A stretch of 45,762 bases of DNA from an uncultured Dysosmobacter sp. (GTDB lineage: Bacteria > Bacillota > Clostridia > Oscillospirales > Oscillospiraceae). The position numbers were made by a program, and so were the translations under genes. Positions 8,550 to 16,065 of the stretch are shown one piece after another. Numbering within the stretch: position 1 is the stretch's first letter; every line of letters starts with the position of its first letter. The notes under the pieces are model-generated. The model saw only the letters and a program-made list of their open reading frames with translations. It was not told where the DNA came from and searched no databases. The DNA lies in assembly GCF_947631635.1 (NCBI RefSeq), contig NZ_CANRMB010000030.1:1-45762 (forward strand). The letters are read 5' to 3'.

Positions 8550-9491
8550 GTGACTTTTCAGCAATTGCTTTATGTCGTTGAGATTTCAAAATGCGGCTCC
8601 ATTAACAAAGCTGCCCAGAAGCTCTATATCTCGCAGACAGGGATGTCCTCTGCCGTCCGGATCTTAGAGTCAGAATTAGGCATCTGTCTCTTCAAGCGCA
8701 GCAGCCGGGGGGTAGAATTCACCTCAGAAGGCAAGCGGTTTGTAAGTTATGCCGTATCCCTTCTGGAGCAAAAAAAACGAATTGAGCAGCTATACGAGGG
8801 ATGTTTGGAAGCGGATTCCCCAGTGACGCTATCTGTTTCCGCACAACGTCTGACGTTTTTGCTGGGAGCGTTTACAGATATCATCAACTCCCTGCAAACG
8901 CATTATTACGATTTCAATTACCGCGAGAGCAACATTGACGGCGTAATCGATGATGTCTATGATCACAGGGCTGATATAGGAATTATCACCTTGGCAGAGC
9001 ATACAGAGCAGTTTATCATGCATCTTTTAAAATTACGGAACATGGAGTTTCATGAAATTGCGGAGGTCAAAGCGAGAGTTTATTGCAGGGTCGGACATCC
9101 ATTAACAAGGCTGGAGGCCATTTCCGAGGAAGACCTGAAGAAATATCCATATCTCTATTTCGAGCGCGGTTTAGGCAGTGCGGTAGAATTTTCTGAAGAG
9201 GCTCATCTCATTTCACTCAAAAAGCCTGAGAAAACAATTTGCGTCAACAACAGCATGGTATGTTCCTTTTTATTAAGCGAAACAGATGCGTTTACAATCG
9301 GGACCGGCTTATCAAACAAAAAAATGAGCAAAAAAATCGCATCATTGCCGCTTTTAAACGCAAACTCCATACGGATAGGATGGTGCTGCATAAAAAATCA
9401 GCCGCAATCCCCTCAATTACAGGAATATATTGCGCTGCTGGAAAAGTACACCCAAAACGCAATCCAGTACACGCAAAAAACGCAGATGTAG
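8550..9491 (+). CDS. LysR family transcriptional regulator
   Basis: Product of 313 residues, usual for LysR proteins. The N-terminal helix-turn-helix is clear (MTFQQLLYVVEISKCGSINKAAQKLYISQTGMSSAVRILESELG), followed by a substrate-binding domain from about residue 90. The start is taken as the GTG at 8550, because AAGGAG lies seven bases before it; the in-frame GTG at 8532 lies upstream of that site. A TATAAT at 8509-8514 could be the -10. The gene is divergent from megL and convergent with the transporter gene; LysR proteins commonly control the divergent neighbour, so megL is the likely target. The inducer is unknown. Base composition is AT-richer than the surrounding genome. Confidence 0.88.
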   Translation: MTFQQLLYVVEISKCGSINKAAQKLYISQTGMSSAVRILESELGICLFKRSSRGVEFTSEGKRFVSYAVSLLEQKKRIEQLYEGCLEADSPVTLSVSAQRLTFLLGAFTDIINSLQTHYYDFNYRESNIDGVIDDVYDHRADIGIITLAEHTEQFIMHLLKLRNMEFHEIAEVKARVYCRVGHPLTRLEAISEEDLKKYPYLYFERGLGSAVEFSEEAHLISLKKPEKTICVNNSMVCSFLLSETDAFTIGTGLSNKKMSKKIASLPLLNANSIRIGWCCIKNQPQSPQLQEYIALLEKYTQNAIQYTQKTQM

Positions 9492-9529
9492 GCAGCCGTG
9501 ACATATCTTCTCCCTCCCCTCTTTATCAA

Positions 9530-9559
9530 AAATGACAGGCGCAAAAGCGCCTGTCATTT
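9530..9559. terminator. Bidirectional terminator between lysR and the NhaC-type gene
   Basis: A 13-bp perfect stem (AAATGACAGGCGC with GCGCCTGTCATTT) and an AAAA loop, with T runs on both strands. Confidence 0.85.
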
Positions 9560-9640
9560 TTTCTCCAGGAGATTTTCTATATGGCTCTTGTCTAAATAAC
9601 GTCAGTAATCCGTTCAAGCAATTTACAGATGAAGGGTTTC

Positions 9641-11050
9641 TCAGGCATCCTCCAAAAGGGCCTTTTTGGAGGCTACGGCAGACTCAGCGCAGTCGTACTC
9701 CCAGTTCCAGGAATCTTTGCGGCAGATCCCATCGGCATAGGGAACGAAAATCGACAAAACGCCAAAGACACCCAGCAAATAGCAGTACCAGATGGAGCCG
9801 ATCACGCCTGTCGGCAAAACGCTTCCTGTTGTCAGCACAGAATTTGCAAGGTTGCAGGCGACCAGCACCTGCGCCGAATACGGGAGAAGGGCCAGCGCCG
9901 CGCACGCAAATACATCCAGCAAAGAGGCGGTCCGCCGCGGGTCGATCTTATATTCACGGCTGACTTCCCGCGCAATAGAGCCGGAGAGGATGATAGCGAC
10001 CGTGTTATTGGCAGTGGCGCAGTCGATCACGACCGACAGCAGCGCCACGCCTCCCTGCGCAGATCGATTGCCCTTCATAATGCTGCGCATTTTTGTGGTC
10101 AGCCAAAGGATGCCGCCGTTATGCGCCACGATTTCCGCAAGGCCGCCGCAGAACAGAGAAACGTAAAACGTCTCGTCCATACTGGTGAAGCCGCTCCAAA
10201 TCGCCTGGGTAAAGCCCGGGAGCGTGATCGCACCGGAAAAAATGCCGATCAGTCCAGCGGAGAAAATGCCGATGCTCAACGTCAGAAATACATCCAGTCC
10301 GAACAGGGCCAATCCCAAAACCGCGATGTAAGGGATCACTTTGATAATCGAGAAGGAAGCGGCAGTAACAGGAACCGTCGTTTCCGGCCGGCCAAAGATC
10401 AAAAGCAGCACAACTGTAATGATGGCGGCAGGCAGTGCGATCAGAAGATTCACACGGAACTTATCTTTCAGTTCGCAATGCTGTGTGCGAGTGGCGGCGA
10501 TCGTGGTGTCAGAGATCATAGACAAATTGTCGCCAAACATTGCACCGCCAATACACGCTCCAACAACAATACTGATATTCAGGCCTCCAGCTTCCGCAAT
10601 CGCGGCTGCAACTGGCATTAAGGCGGAAATCGTTCCCATTGAGGAGCCCGTCGCAGTTCCCATAAAACCGGAAATAATAAAAATGCCGGCTGCCAGGAAT
10701 TGGGCGGGCACAACACTGAGTCCAAGATTTACAACGGCGTCGCGGGCGCCCATCGCAGTTGCTATGGAGGAAAAAGCGCCCGCAAGCAGGTAGATCATCA
10801 GCATTGTCAAAATATCAGCATTCGCAGCTCCCTTTGCAAAAACAGAAAACGTTTTTTGAACGGGCTCTTTTGTCATAATGAATGCTAAAATGGTTGCAAT
10901 AAAAACAGCGCTGGCACAGGGGACTTGAAAAAATGGGAAATCAACACCTTGCATCTGAAAGTAAATTCCAGCAGAGAGATAAATTACAACGAATACAATA
11001 AAAGGTAATAAGGCGATGCCGCGCCCTTGCTTATGTAGATTATTTTCCAC
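9641..11050 (-). CDS. NhaC family Na+/H+ antiporter-type transporter
   Basis: Product of 469 residues with about eleven hydrophobic segments. MGTATGSSMGTISALMPVA and GGAMFGDNLSMISDTTIAA are signatures of the NhaC-type ion-transporter superfamily. Members exchange Na+ with H+ or carry organic substrates; a methionine transporter (MetT) has been assigned to this family. Beside megL and its LysR gene, methionine or another amino acid uptake is a reasonable guess, but sequence reading cannot prove the substrate. The start is GTG at 11050 with AAGGAG eight bases upstream. It ends at the shared terminator facing lysR. Confidence 0.8.
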   Translation of the reverse strand: MENNLHKQGRGIALLPFIVFVVIYLSAGIYFQMQGVDFPFFQVPCASAVFIATILAFIMTKEPVQKTFSVFAKGAANADILTMLMIYLLAGAFSSIATAMGARDAVVNLGLSVVPAQFLAAGIFIISGFMGTATGSSMGTISALMPVAAAIAEAGGLNISIVVGACIGGAMFGDNLSMISDTTIAATRTQHCELKDKFRVNLLIALPAAIITVVLLLIFGRPETTVPVTAASFSIIKVIPYIAVLGLALFGLDVFLTLSIGIFSAGLIGIFSGAITLPGFTQAIWSGFTSMDETFYVSLFCGGLAEIVAHNGGILWLTTKMRSIMKGNRSAQGGVALLSVVIDCATANNTVAIILSGSIAREVSREYKIDPRRTASLLDVFACAALALLPYSAQVLVACNLANSVLTTGSVLPTGVIGSIWYCYLLGVFGVLSIFVPYADGICRKDSWNWEYDCAESAVASKKALLEDA

Positions 11051-11203
11051 GTTTGTCTCCTTTCTGTCTTCGCCTTTGTTTATTTATATGTCCCTCTATT
11101 CGTGTACTATCATAATCCAATTTTCCAATGATTGATAACACCAAAAATATGGAAGCCGTTCTAAATTTTATTGTTTATAATGTTATAAATTTTGATAGAA
11201 AAA

Positions 11204-11236
11204 GCCGCAGGATCTGTGATACACAAAACCTGCGGC
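11204..11236 (-). terminator. Terminator after the EamA gene
   Basis: GCCGCAGG pairs with CCTGCGGC across a 17-base loop and, on the minus strand, is followed by CTTTTTC. Confidence 0.65.
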
Positions 11237-11278
11237 CTAATTGAGATTAAAATCAGCATTCCTGTATTTCCCAGGCAG

Positions 11279-12244
11279 CTATCGGAAAGACCGACATGAT
11301 TTATCTTCTTCACTATGTGGCGAATTTCCTTTTTCAACCGGATGTAAACTCTCGATCACGATTCCACTGCTGATAAAGACGGCGCCGATGACTGCGCGCA
11401 ATGTAAATGCCTCGTGGAGAATAAAAAAGGAAAATATGGCGCAAAAAATACTTTCTGTTGAGAGCAGCAGCGTACACAAAACAGGATCCAGATATTTTAA
11501 CGATTCAAGCTTTATATAGAAACATATCACTGTGGGAAAAACGATCAGGAACGCAAGTGCCGCAATTGCAGAGGGCGGAAAGGGCTTACCGCTGCCCTGG
11601 AATAAAGTGAACACGCCCATAATTACGGCGATTGTTACAAATTGTACAAATGTGACTTGGATTCCAGATTCATTCTGACACAGCACCACCATCATAAGAG
11701 AGCCGACGGCATATAGAACGCCGGTGATGATCAGCAAAACGTCTCCAAACGACAGTGATCCAAACCCGTTGGTCAAACTGAGCACGCCAACACCCACCAA
11801 TGTCAATCCCGCGGCAATGACCGTATGAATCTGCAAATGCAGTCGATAAAACGCACAATACATAAGGGGAAACAGCACAATATTGATTGCAATTAAAAAG
11901 GAGGCTTTTGAGGCATCCGTCAATTTCAGGCCGTATATCTCTGTAATACAGGCCAGTGCATTGCAGACACCCAAAAGGATTCCCGATACGATCACCTTCT
12001 TACTGAGGTGGCGCATTTGCTTATGGAATAGAACTCCGATCAGGAGCGCGCCGACGGAAAAGCGATAAAAAATGGTTTCAAATTCCAGCATGCCGTTTGT
12101 GATGCATACTTTGGAAGCCACAAAGCTGCTCCCCCACATTGCAGAGGCGAACAACACAAGAAGGGGCCATACATATTTTCGGAGAGATTTCAACTTCATT
12201 TGCATAACTGCGGCGGGTAATCGTCCTGTGCAACACAGGACCAA
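11279..12244 (-). CDS. EamA/DMT family transporter
   Basis: Product of up to 321 residues with ten predicted membrane helices in two repeats, as in the drug/metabolite transporter superfamily. ASAMWGSSFVASKVCI opens the first EamA domain; the second ends in LHEAFTLRAVIGAVFISSGIVI. Substrate is unknown; members export amino acids, nucleotides or small metabolites. The start proposed is the TTG at 12244, because AAAGGAG lies about nine bases before it; the first in-frame ATG (12205) has no ribosome site. It lies tandem to the NhaC-type gene but with its own promoter (12320-12348) and its own terminator. It is AT-rich like the preceding three genes. Confidence 0.85.
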   Translation of the reverse strand: MVLCCTGRLPAAVMQMKLKSLRKYVWPLLVLFASAMWGSSFVASKVCITNGMLEFETIFYRFSVGALLIGVLFHKQMRHLSKKVIVSGILLGVCNALACITEIYGLKLTDASKASFLIAINIVLFPLMYCAFYRLHLQIHTVIAAGLTLVGVGVLSLTNGFGSLSFGDVLLIITGVLYAVGSLMMVVLCQNESGIQVTFVQFVTIAVIMGVFTLFQGSGKPFPPSAIAALAFLIVFPTVICFYIKLESLKYLDPVLCTLLLSTESIFCAIFSFFILHEAFTLRAVIGAVFISSGIVIESLHPVEKGNSPHSEEDKSCRSFR

Positions 12245-12319
12245 TTTACCGAACTCCTTTCTGCTTTTTTATAGGGTTTCTGGGTAGCTTTTACTTTATG
12301 GCCGGCTAAAGTGCTTTTG

Positions 12320-12348
12320 ATTGTAACGTAGGCTTTCCTTGAAGTCAA
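12320..12348 (-). promoter_or_regulatory. Sigma-A promoter of the EamA gene
   Basis: On the minus strand TTGACT (12343-12348) and TACAAT (12320-12325) are exactly 17 bases apart. The predicted start near 12313 leaves a leader of about 70 bases. Confidence 0.75.
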
Positions 12349-12697
12349 CACAACTGATTCTATGGATTTCTTTCATAAAATTAGATGAAAAAGTTCTAAT
12401 CGGGCATCTATGTCTGAAGCAAGCACCCATATAAACATGGTGTCACAGCCATTAGCAAGCCGCCTTCTGGGTGTCCAACCGGCAGTGGGTGATATCAAAA
12501 TACAGGCACATGGGAAGTCCCGTGTGCCTGCATTTTGTAAAAAGAAAACCACCGGCTGAGCCGGTGGTTCCAAAAATCTTTAGCTATACCCAGAAAAAAT
12601 ATCCGAGCGAAGCGAGGAAGCACCCCTAAAATCGGCAGAAGGGAAAAGCGAGAATTTTTAGATACAACCTGCAAAAAGATTTGAATAAATTTTGGAA
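12349..12697. repeat. Non-coding stretch with two strong hairpins, possible transposon relic
   Basis: No convincing gene was found here. One hairpin pairs CAGGCACA (12503-12510) with TGTGCCTG (12523-12530) and adds a GGG/CCC inner stem. The second pairs AACCACCGGC (12547-12556) with GCCGGTGGTT (12560-12569) around a TGA loop. Such subterminal hairpins occur at the ends of IS200/IS605-type elements, but no transposase or clear end was recognised. The rest (12570-12697) is AT-rich with no signal I could name. Confidence 0.4.
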
Positions 12698-12714
12698 AAC
12701 GACATGATTCGACA
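12698..12714 (-). promoter_or_regulatory. Tandem Spo0A-box-like sites upstream of the small DUF6514-like gene
   Basis: On the minus strand, TGTCGAA (12708-12714) is a perfect 0A box and TGTCGTT (12698-12704) matches five of seven positions. They are offset by exactly 10 bp, one helical turn, as in many Spo0A-controlled promoters. A TATATA at 12746-12751 could be the -10 of the downstream gene. Confidence 0.4.
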
Positions 12715-12795
12715 AATTTCGCGGGTCCAAAGCGGTAAGCTGTCCTATATAAAGGAGGGGCTTATCAGCTCCGGCCAGGGGGGCGAAGATTGATT

Positions 12796-13044
12796 ATGCG
12801 GAAACGCTTTATCGCCAGGGCAAGCTGCTGTGGGCGGCTGGTGCGCTACTATCTGCTGGTGAATGCGGCGAGCGGCGGAAGTCGGATGTACGGCATCCTC
12901 ATAGAGGGCGGCGGCAGTCAGGAGAAGATCCCGGCGATCACGCCCTCCCGGCGGCGGATCCAGTCGCTGCTGGAACAGCTGGTCCAAGGCTGCGTCACGC
13001 CGGTGACGGTCCGGGATGTGGTAGAGGACTGGCTCCTGATGTGA
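12796..13044 (+). CDS. Small conserved protein, DUF6514-like
   Basis: Product of 82 residues (84 if the TTG at 12790 is used). The pattern YYLLV...GSRMYGILIE...SRRRIQSLLEQLVQGCVTPVTVRDVVEDWLL matches, from memory, a small family of unknown function (DUF6514) restricted to Clostridia. No membrane segment or catalytic motif was seen. The only ribosome-like sequence is AGGGGGG, six bases before the TTG and twelve before the ATG, so the start is uncertain. Codon use is GC-rich like the main chromosome, unlike the AT-rich DNA just upstream. Two Spo0A-like boxes lie about 85 bases upstream. Confidence 0.7.
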   Translation: MRKRFIARASCCGRLVRYYLLVNAASGGSRMYGILIEGGGSQEKIPAITPSRRRIQSLLEQLVQGCVTPVTVRDVVEDWLLM

Positions 13045-13058
13045 GAGCGTGATTTTCC

Positions 13059-13087
13059 TTGCAATTTCCGGCGGGATTCTGTATAAT
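13059..13087 (+). promoter_or_regulatory. Sigma-A promoter of glnS
   Basis: TTGCAA (13059-13064) and TATAAT (13082-13087) are separated by 17 bases. The leader is about 40 bases. Confidence 0.75.
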
Positions 13088-13131
13088 ATGGTCCTATGCT
13101 GAAAAACTTGCACAGGAAGGATTGACAGCCC

Positions 13132-14829
13132 ATGGCAGAGGAGATCAAGACCATGCAGGAGGAAGCGCCGGAGAGCCGGAACTTCATCCATGCTTTTATT
13201 GAAGAGGACATTGCCCCCGGCGGGCAGTTTGAGGGCATGACCGTTCATACCCGTTTTCCCCCGGAGCCCAACGGCTATCTGCACATCGGCCACTGCAAGG
13301 CTCTGACCATCGATTTCGGCACCGCCGAAAAGTACGGCGGCATGTGCAACCTGCGGATGGACGACACCAACCCCACCAAAGAGGACGAGGAGTTCGTGGA
13401 GGCCATCAAGGAGGACATCCACTGGCTGGGCTTTGACTGGGGCGACCGCTTTTTCTACGGATCCGACTATTTTGAGGAGGACTACCGCCAGGCGGTGGGC
13501 CTGATCAAAAAGGGCCTGGCCTATGTCTGCGAGCTGAGTCCGGAGCAGTTCAAGGAGTACCGGGGCAGCATCGGCGTGCCCGCCAAGAGTCCCTACCGGG
13601 ACCGTCCCATGGAGGAGAGCCTGGACCTCTTCGCCCGGATGCGGGCCGGGGAGTTCCCCAACGGCGCTATGACTCTGCGGGCCAAGATCGACCTGGCCTC
13701 CGGCAACTTCAATATGCGGGACCCGGTGCTGTACCGCATCAACCACATGCATCACCACCGGCAGGGGGACAAGTGGTGCATCTATCCCATGTATGACTTC
13801 GCCCACCCCATCCAGGACGCGCTGGAGGGCATCACCCACAGCCTTTGCTCCCTGGAATTTGAGGCCCACCGGCCCCTGTACAACTGGGTGGTGGAGAACT
13901 GCGACCTGCCCAGCAAGCCTCGGCAGATCGAGTTTGCCCGCCTGGGCATCGACCACACGGTCATGAGCAAGCGGAAGCTCCGCGCCCTGGTGGAGGGCGG
14001 CAAGGTCTCCGGTTGGGACGATCCCCGGATGCCCACCCTCTGCGGCCTGCGCCGCCGGGGGTATACCCCCAAGTCCATCCGCAATTTCTGCGAGCGCATC
14101 GGCGTGGCAAAGTCCGCCAACGTGGTGGAGTACGGTTTCCTGGAGCACTGCCTGCGGGAGGACCTGAACGAGACCGCACAGCGGGTCATGGCCGTCACCC
14201 GGCCCGTGAAGCTGGTCATCACCAACTATCCGGCGGACAAGCAGGAGACGCTGACCGTGGAGAACAACCCCCTGGACCCCACCGCCGGGACCCGGAAGGT
14301 CACCTTCTCCAGGAACCTCTGGATCGAGGCCGACGATTTCCTGCCGGAGCCGGTGCCCAAGTACAAGCGCCTGTATCCAGGCGGCCCGGAGTGCCGGCTG
14401 AAGGGCGCGTACCTCATCAAATGCGTCGGCTATGAGACCGACGGCCAGGGCAATGTTGTGGAGATCGCCGCCGAGTACGACCCTGACAGCCGGGGAGGAG
14501 ACCCCGCCGACGGCCGGAAGGTGAAGGGTGCCACCATCCATTGGGTGGATGCCGCCACCGCGGTGGACGCTGAGGTGCGGCTCTATGACAACCTGTTCTC
14601 CGACGAGGCCCCTGACGGGGCGGATAAGGATTTCCTGGAATGCCTGAACCCGGATTCTCTGGAGGTCCTGACCGGCTGCAAGGTGGAGGCGGGCCTGAAG
14701 GACGCCGTGGCCCCCGCCAGCTTCCAGTTCATGCGCCTGGGCTATTTCTGCCTGGACAACAAGGACTCCAAGCCGGGACACCTGGTGTTCAACCGCAGCG
14801 TGTCTTTGAAGGACAGCTTCAAGAAATAA
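13132..14829 (+). CDS. glnS: Glutaminyl-tRNA synthetase
   Basis: Product of 565 residues, close to the E. coli enzyme. It charges tRNA-Gln directly with glutamine. RFPPEPNGYLHIGHCK carries the class I HIGH motif (51-54), and VMSKRKL (277-283) is the KMSKR-like loop in the form typical of GlnRS. The C-terminal half is the beta-barrel anticodon-binding region. The YqeY-like tail found fused to some bacterial GlnRS proteins is not evident. Many Firmicutes lack GlnRS and use Glu-tRNA amidation, so its presence is informative about lineage. AGGAAGGA lies ten bases before the ATG, and a strong terminator follows. Confidence 0.95.
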   Translation: MAEEIKTMQEEAPESRNFIHAFIEEDIAPGGQFEGMTVHTRFPPEPNGYLHIGHCKALTIDFGTAEKYGGMCNLRMDDTNPTKEDEEFVEAIKEDIHWLGFDWGDRFFYGSDYFEEDYRQAVGLIKKGLAYVCELSPEQFKEYRGSIGVPAKSPYRDRPMEESLDLFARMRAGEFPNGAMTLRAKIDLASGNFNMRDPVLYRINHMHHHRQGDKWCIYPMYDFAHPIQDALEGITHSLCSLEFEAHRPLYNWVVENCDLPSKPRQIEFARLGIDHTVMSKRKLRALVEGGKVSGWDDPRMPTLCGLRRRGYTPKSIRNFCERIGVAKSANVVEYGFLEHCLREDLNETAQRVMAVTRPVKLVITNYPADKQETLTVENNPLDPTAGTRKVTFSRNLWIEADDFLPEPVPKYKRLYPGGPECRLKGAYLIKCVGYETDGQGNVVEIAAEYDPDSRGGDPADGRKVKGATIHWVDAATAVDAEVRLYDNLFSDEAPDGADKDFLECLNPDSLEVLTGCKVEAGLKDAVAPASFQFMRLGYFCLDNKDSKPGHLVFNRSVSLKDSFKK

Positions 14830-14868
14830 GGCGGCAGAGCTCTTCCGGGGCGCTGCCTTCACAGAAAA

Positions 14869-14911
14869 GCAGAAAAGCCGCAAGTCATCATTTGACTTGC
14901 GGCTTTTCTGC
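14869..14911. terminator. Bidirectional terminator between glnS and the thioesterase gene
   Basis: A perfect 19-bp stem with a five-base loop; the stem itself contains the A-rich and T-rich tracts (AGAAAAGCC and GGCTTTTCT) needed on both strands. Confidence 0.75.
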
Positions 14912-14942
14912 CGATATCCCCTGTGGGAGCGGGGGACCGCAC

Positions 14943-15353
14943 TTAGATCTCCAGCTTCTGATCCAGCATATAAAAGGTAAAGGTCCCCGTGCCCAGCAGG
15001 GTCCCCTTCTGGTCGGTGATCCGCGCGTCGTAGACGCAGAGCGTTTTCCCGGTTTTGACCTCCCGGGCCTCGGCGGTCAGCGTATCGCCCACAGCGGCGC
15101 TGCGGAAAAAGCTGTAACTGGCGTTCACGGTCACGGCCAGGTATCCGTGGGAGGACATGGCGGCGCCGCAGGCCGTGTCGGCCATGGTGAAATACAAGCC
15201 GCCGTGGGGGACGTTCAGTGGGTTCAGATCGTCTTTCGTGACGGTTTTGGTGACGCGGGCATAGCCGGCGGAGATCTCCTGGATCACGATCCCCAAGCGC
15301 TGGTAAAACGCGCCGTGCGTATTGCGGTAGTCCACAAGCTTTTGAAAGTCCAC
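14943..15353 (-). CDS. PaaI-like hotdog-fold thioesterase
   Basis: Product of 136 residues. NPLNVPHGGLYFTMADTACGAAM is the hotdog helix-loop signature of PaaI/YdiI-type acyl-CoA thioesterases, in which an Asn or Asp in this region takes part in hydrolysis. Such proteins remove CoA from phenylacetyl or other acyl-CoA esters; the substrate here is not known. The start is GTG at 15353, with AAGGAG nine bases upstream. A longer in-frame reading to 15464 crosses the promoter and the upstream terminator, so it is rejected. The gene is monocistronic between two terminators. Confidence 0.85.
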   Translation of the reverse strand: MDFQKLVDYRNTHGAFYQRLGIVIQEISAGYARVTKTVTKDDLNPLNVPHGGLYFTMADTACGAAMSSHGYLAVTVNASYSFFRSAAVGDTLTAEAREVKTGKTLCVYDARITDQKGTLLGTGTFTFYMLDQKLEI

Positions 15354-15383
15354 GGATATCAACTCCTTGTTCTGAATAGGGAC

Positions 15384-15412
15384 ATTGTACGCTTTTTCAG
15401 AAAAAAGGTCAA
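15384..15412 (-). promoter_or_regulatory. Sigma-A promoter of the thioesterase gene
   Basis: On the minus strand TTGACC (15407-15412) and TACAAT (15384-15389) are 17 bases apart. The start codon is about 24 bases downstream of the predicted transcript start. Confidence 0.75.
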
Positions 15413-15445
15413 TTTTATAAGAAAATCGTAGAAACCCACAAAAAT

Positions 15446-15476
15446 GTCCTATGGGATGCGACACATCCCATAGGAC
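15446..15476 (-). terminator. Terminator of the comEC-holA-rnmV operon
   Basis: A 13-bp perfect stem (GTCCTATGGGATG with CATCCCATAGGAC) around a five-base loop, followed on the minus strand by ATTTTTG. It lies four bases beyond the rnmV stop codon. Confidence 0.85.
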
Positions 15477-15480
15477 CTCT

Positions 15481-16065
15481 TCACAGTATTTCCGCCAGCT
15501 CCTCCCTGCTGTACAGCAGGTTCAGGGCCTCCAGCATCCCATTGGCGGTAAGATGCTCCGGCAGGTCCAGCCGTTTCAGCAGCGCCTGCCGTTTCGCGGC
15601 GCTGTCCGGCCCGCCGGTCAGGCCCAGGTCGAACAGGTCCGCCTTGGTGATGGGCGCTTTTTCAGCGGCACCGGCCGCCTCTCCGTCCAAAAACGTGGCG
15701 CCGGCCCGCCGCAGAGCCTCCAGCAGGACGTCGGGCCTCATGCCCTCCACGCCCAGCTTGCCCTCCCTGCCCGGCGCGCGCTTCCGGCGCTCCTTGCCCT
15801 GGATGTCCGGGATATAGGCCTGCTTCACCTGTTCCTTGGGCAGGGCGCCCTTCAGATAATTGCGGATGACAAAGCCCGCGCCGTCGCTGTCCGTCAGGAC
15901 GATCAGGCCCTGCTTTTCCGCCAGCCGCCGCAGGAACGCCAGTTTTTCCCTGTCGTTGAACACGGAAAAGCCGCCCAGCGTCACCACCGTGGCATCCACC
16001 ACCTGGGAGAGGGTGTTTTTGTCGTACCGCCCCTCCACCACGATGACCTCCTTGATCCTCCTCAT
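15481..16065 (-). CDS. rnmV: Ribonuclease M5
   Basis: Product of 194 residues, normal for RNase M5. It cuts precursor 5S rRNA to its mature ends, together with ribosomal protein L18. The Toprim domain is at the N-terminus: IKEVIVVEGRYDKNTL carries the catalytic Glu and LIVLTDSDGAGFVIR the metal-binding DxD. ATG at 16065 overlaps the holA stop codon as ATGA, a sign of translational coupling. A longer reading to 16182 would lie entirely over holA. It is the last gene of the operon. Confidence 0.93.
   Translation of the reverse strand: MRRIKEVIVVEGRYDKNTLSQVVDATVVTLGGFSVFNDREKLAFLRRLAEKQGLIVLTDSDGAGFVIRNYLKGALPKEQVKQAYIPDIQGKERRKRAPGREGKLGVEGMRPDVLLEALRRAGATFLDGEAAGAAEKAPITKADLFDLGLTGGPDSAAKRQALLKRLDLPEHLTANGMLEALNLLYSREELAEIL

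Noticed and set aside
12373..12573. Minus-strand 66-codon frame in the non-coding stretch
   Set aside because: It spans both hairpins, lacks a ribosome site and has no family resemblance.
12745..14883. Long minus-strand open frame opposite glnS
   Set aside because: Antisense shadow; no ribosome site or recognisable domain, and it would start inside the bidirectional terminator.
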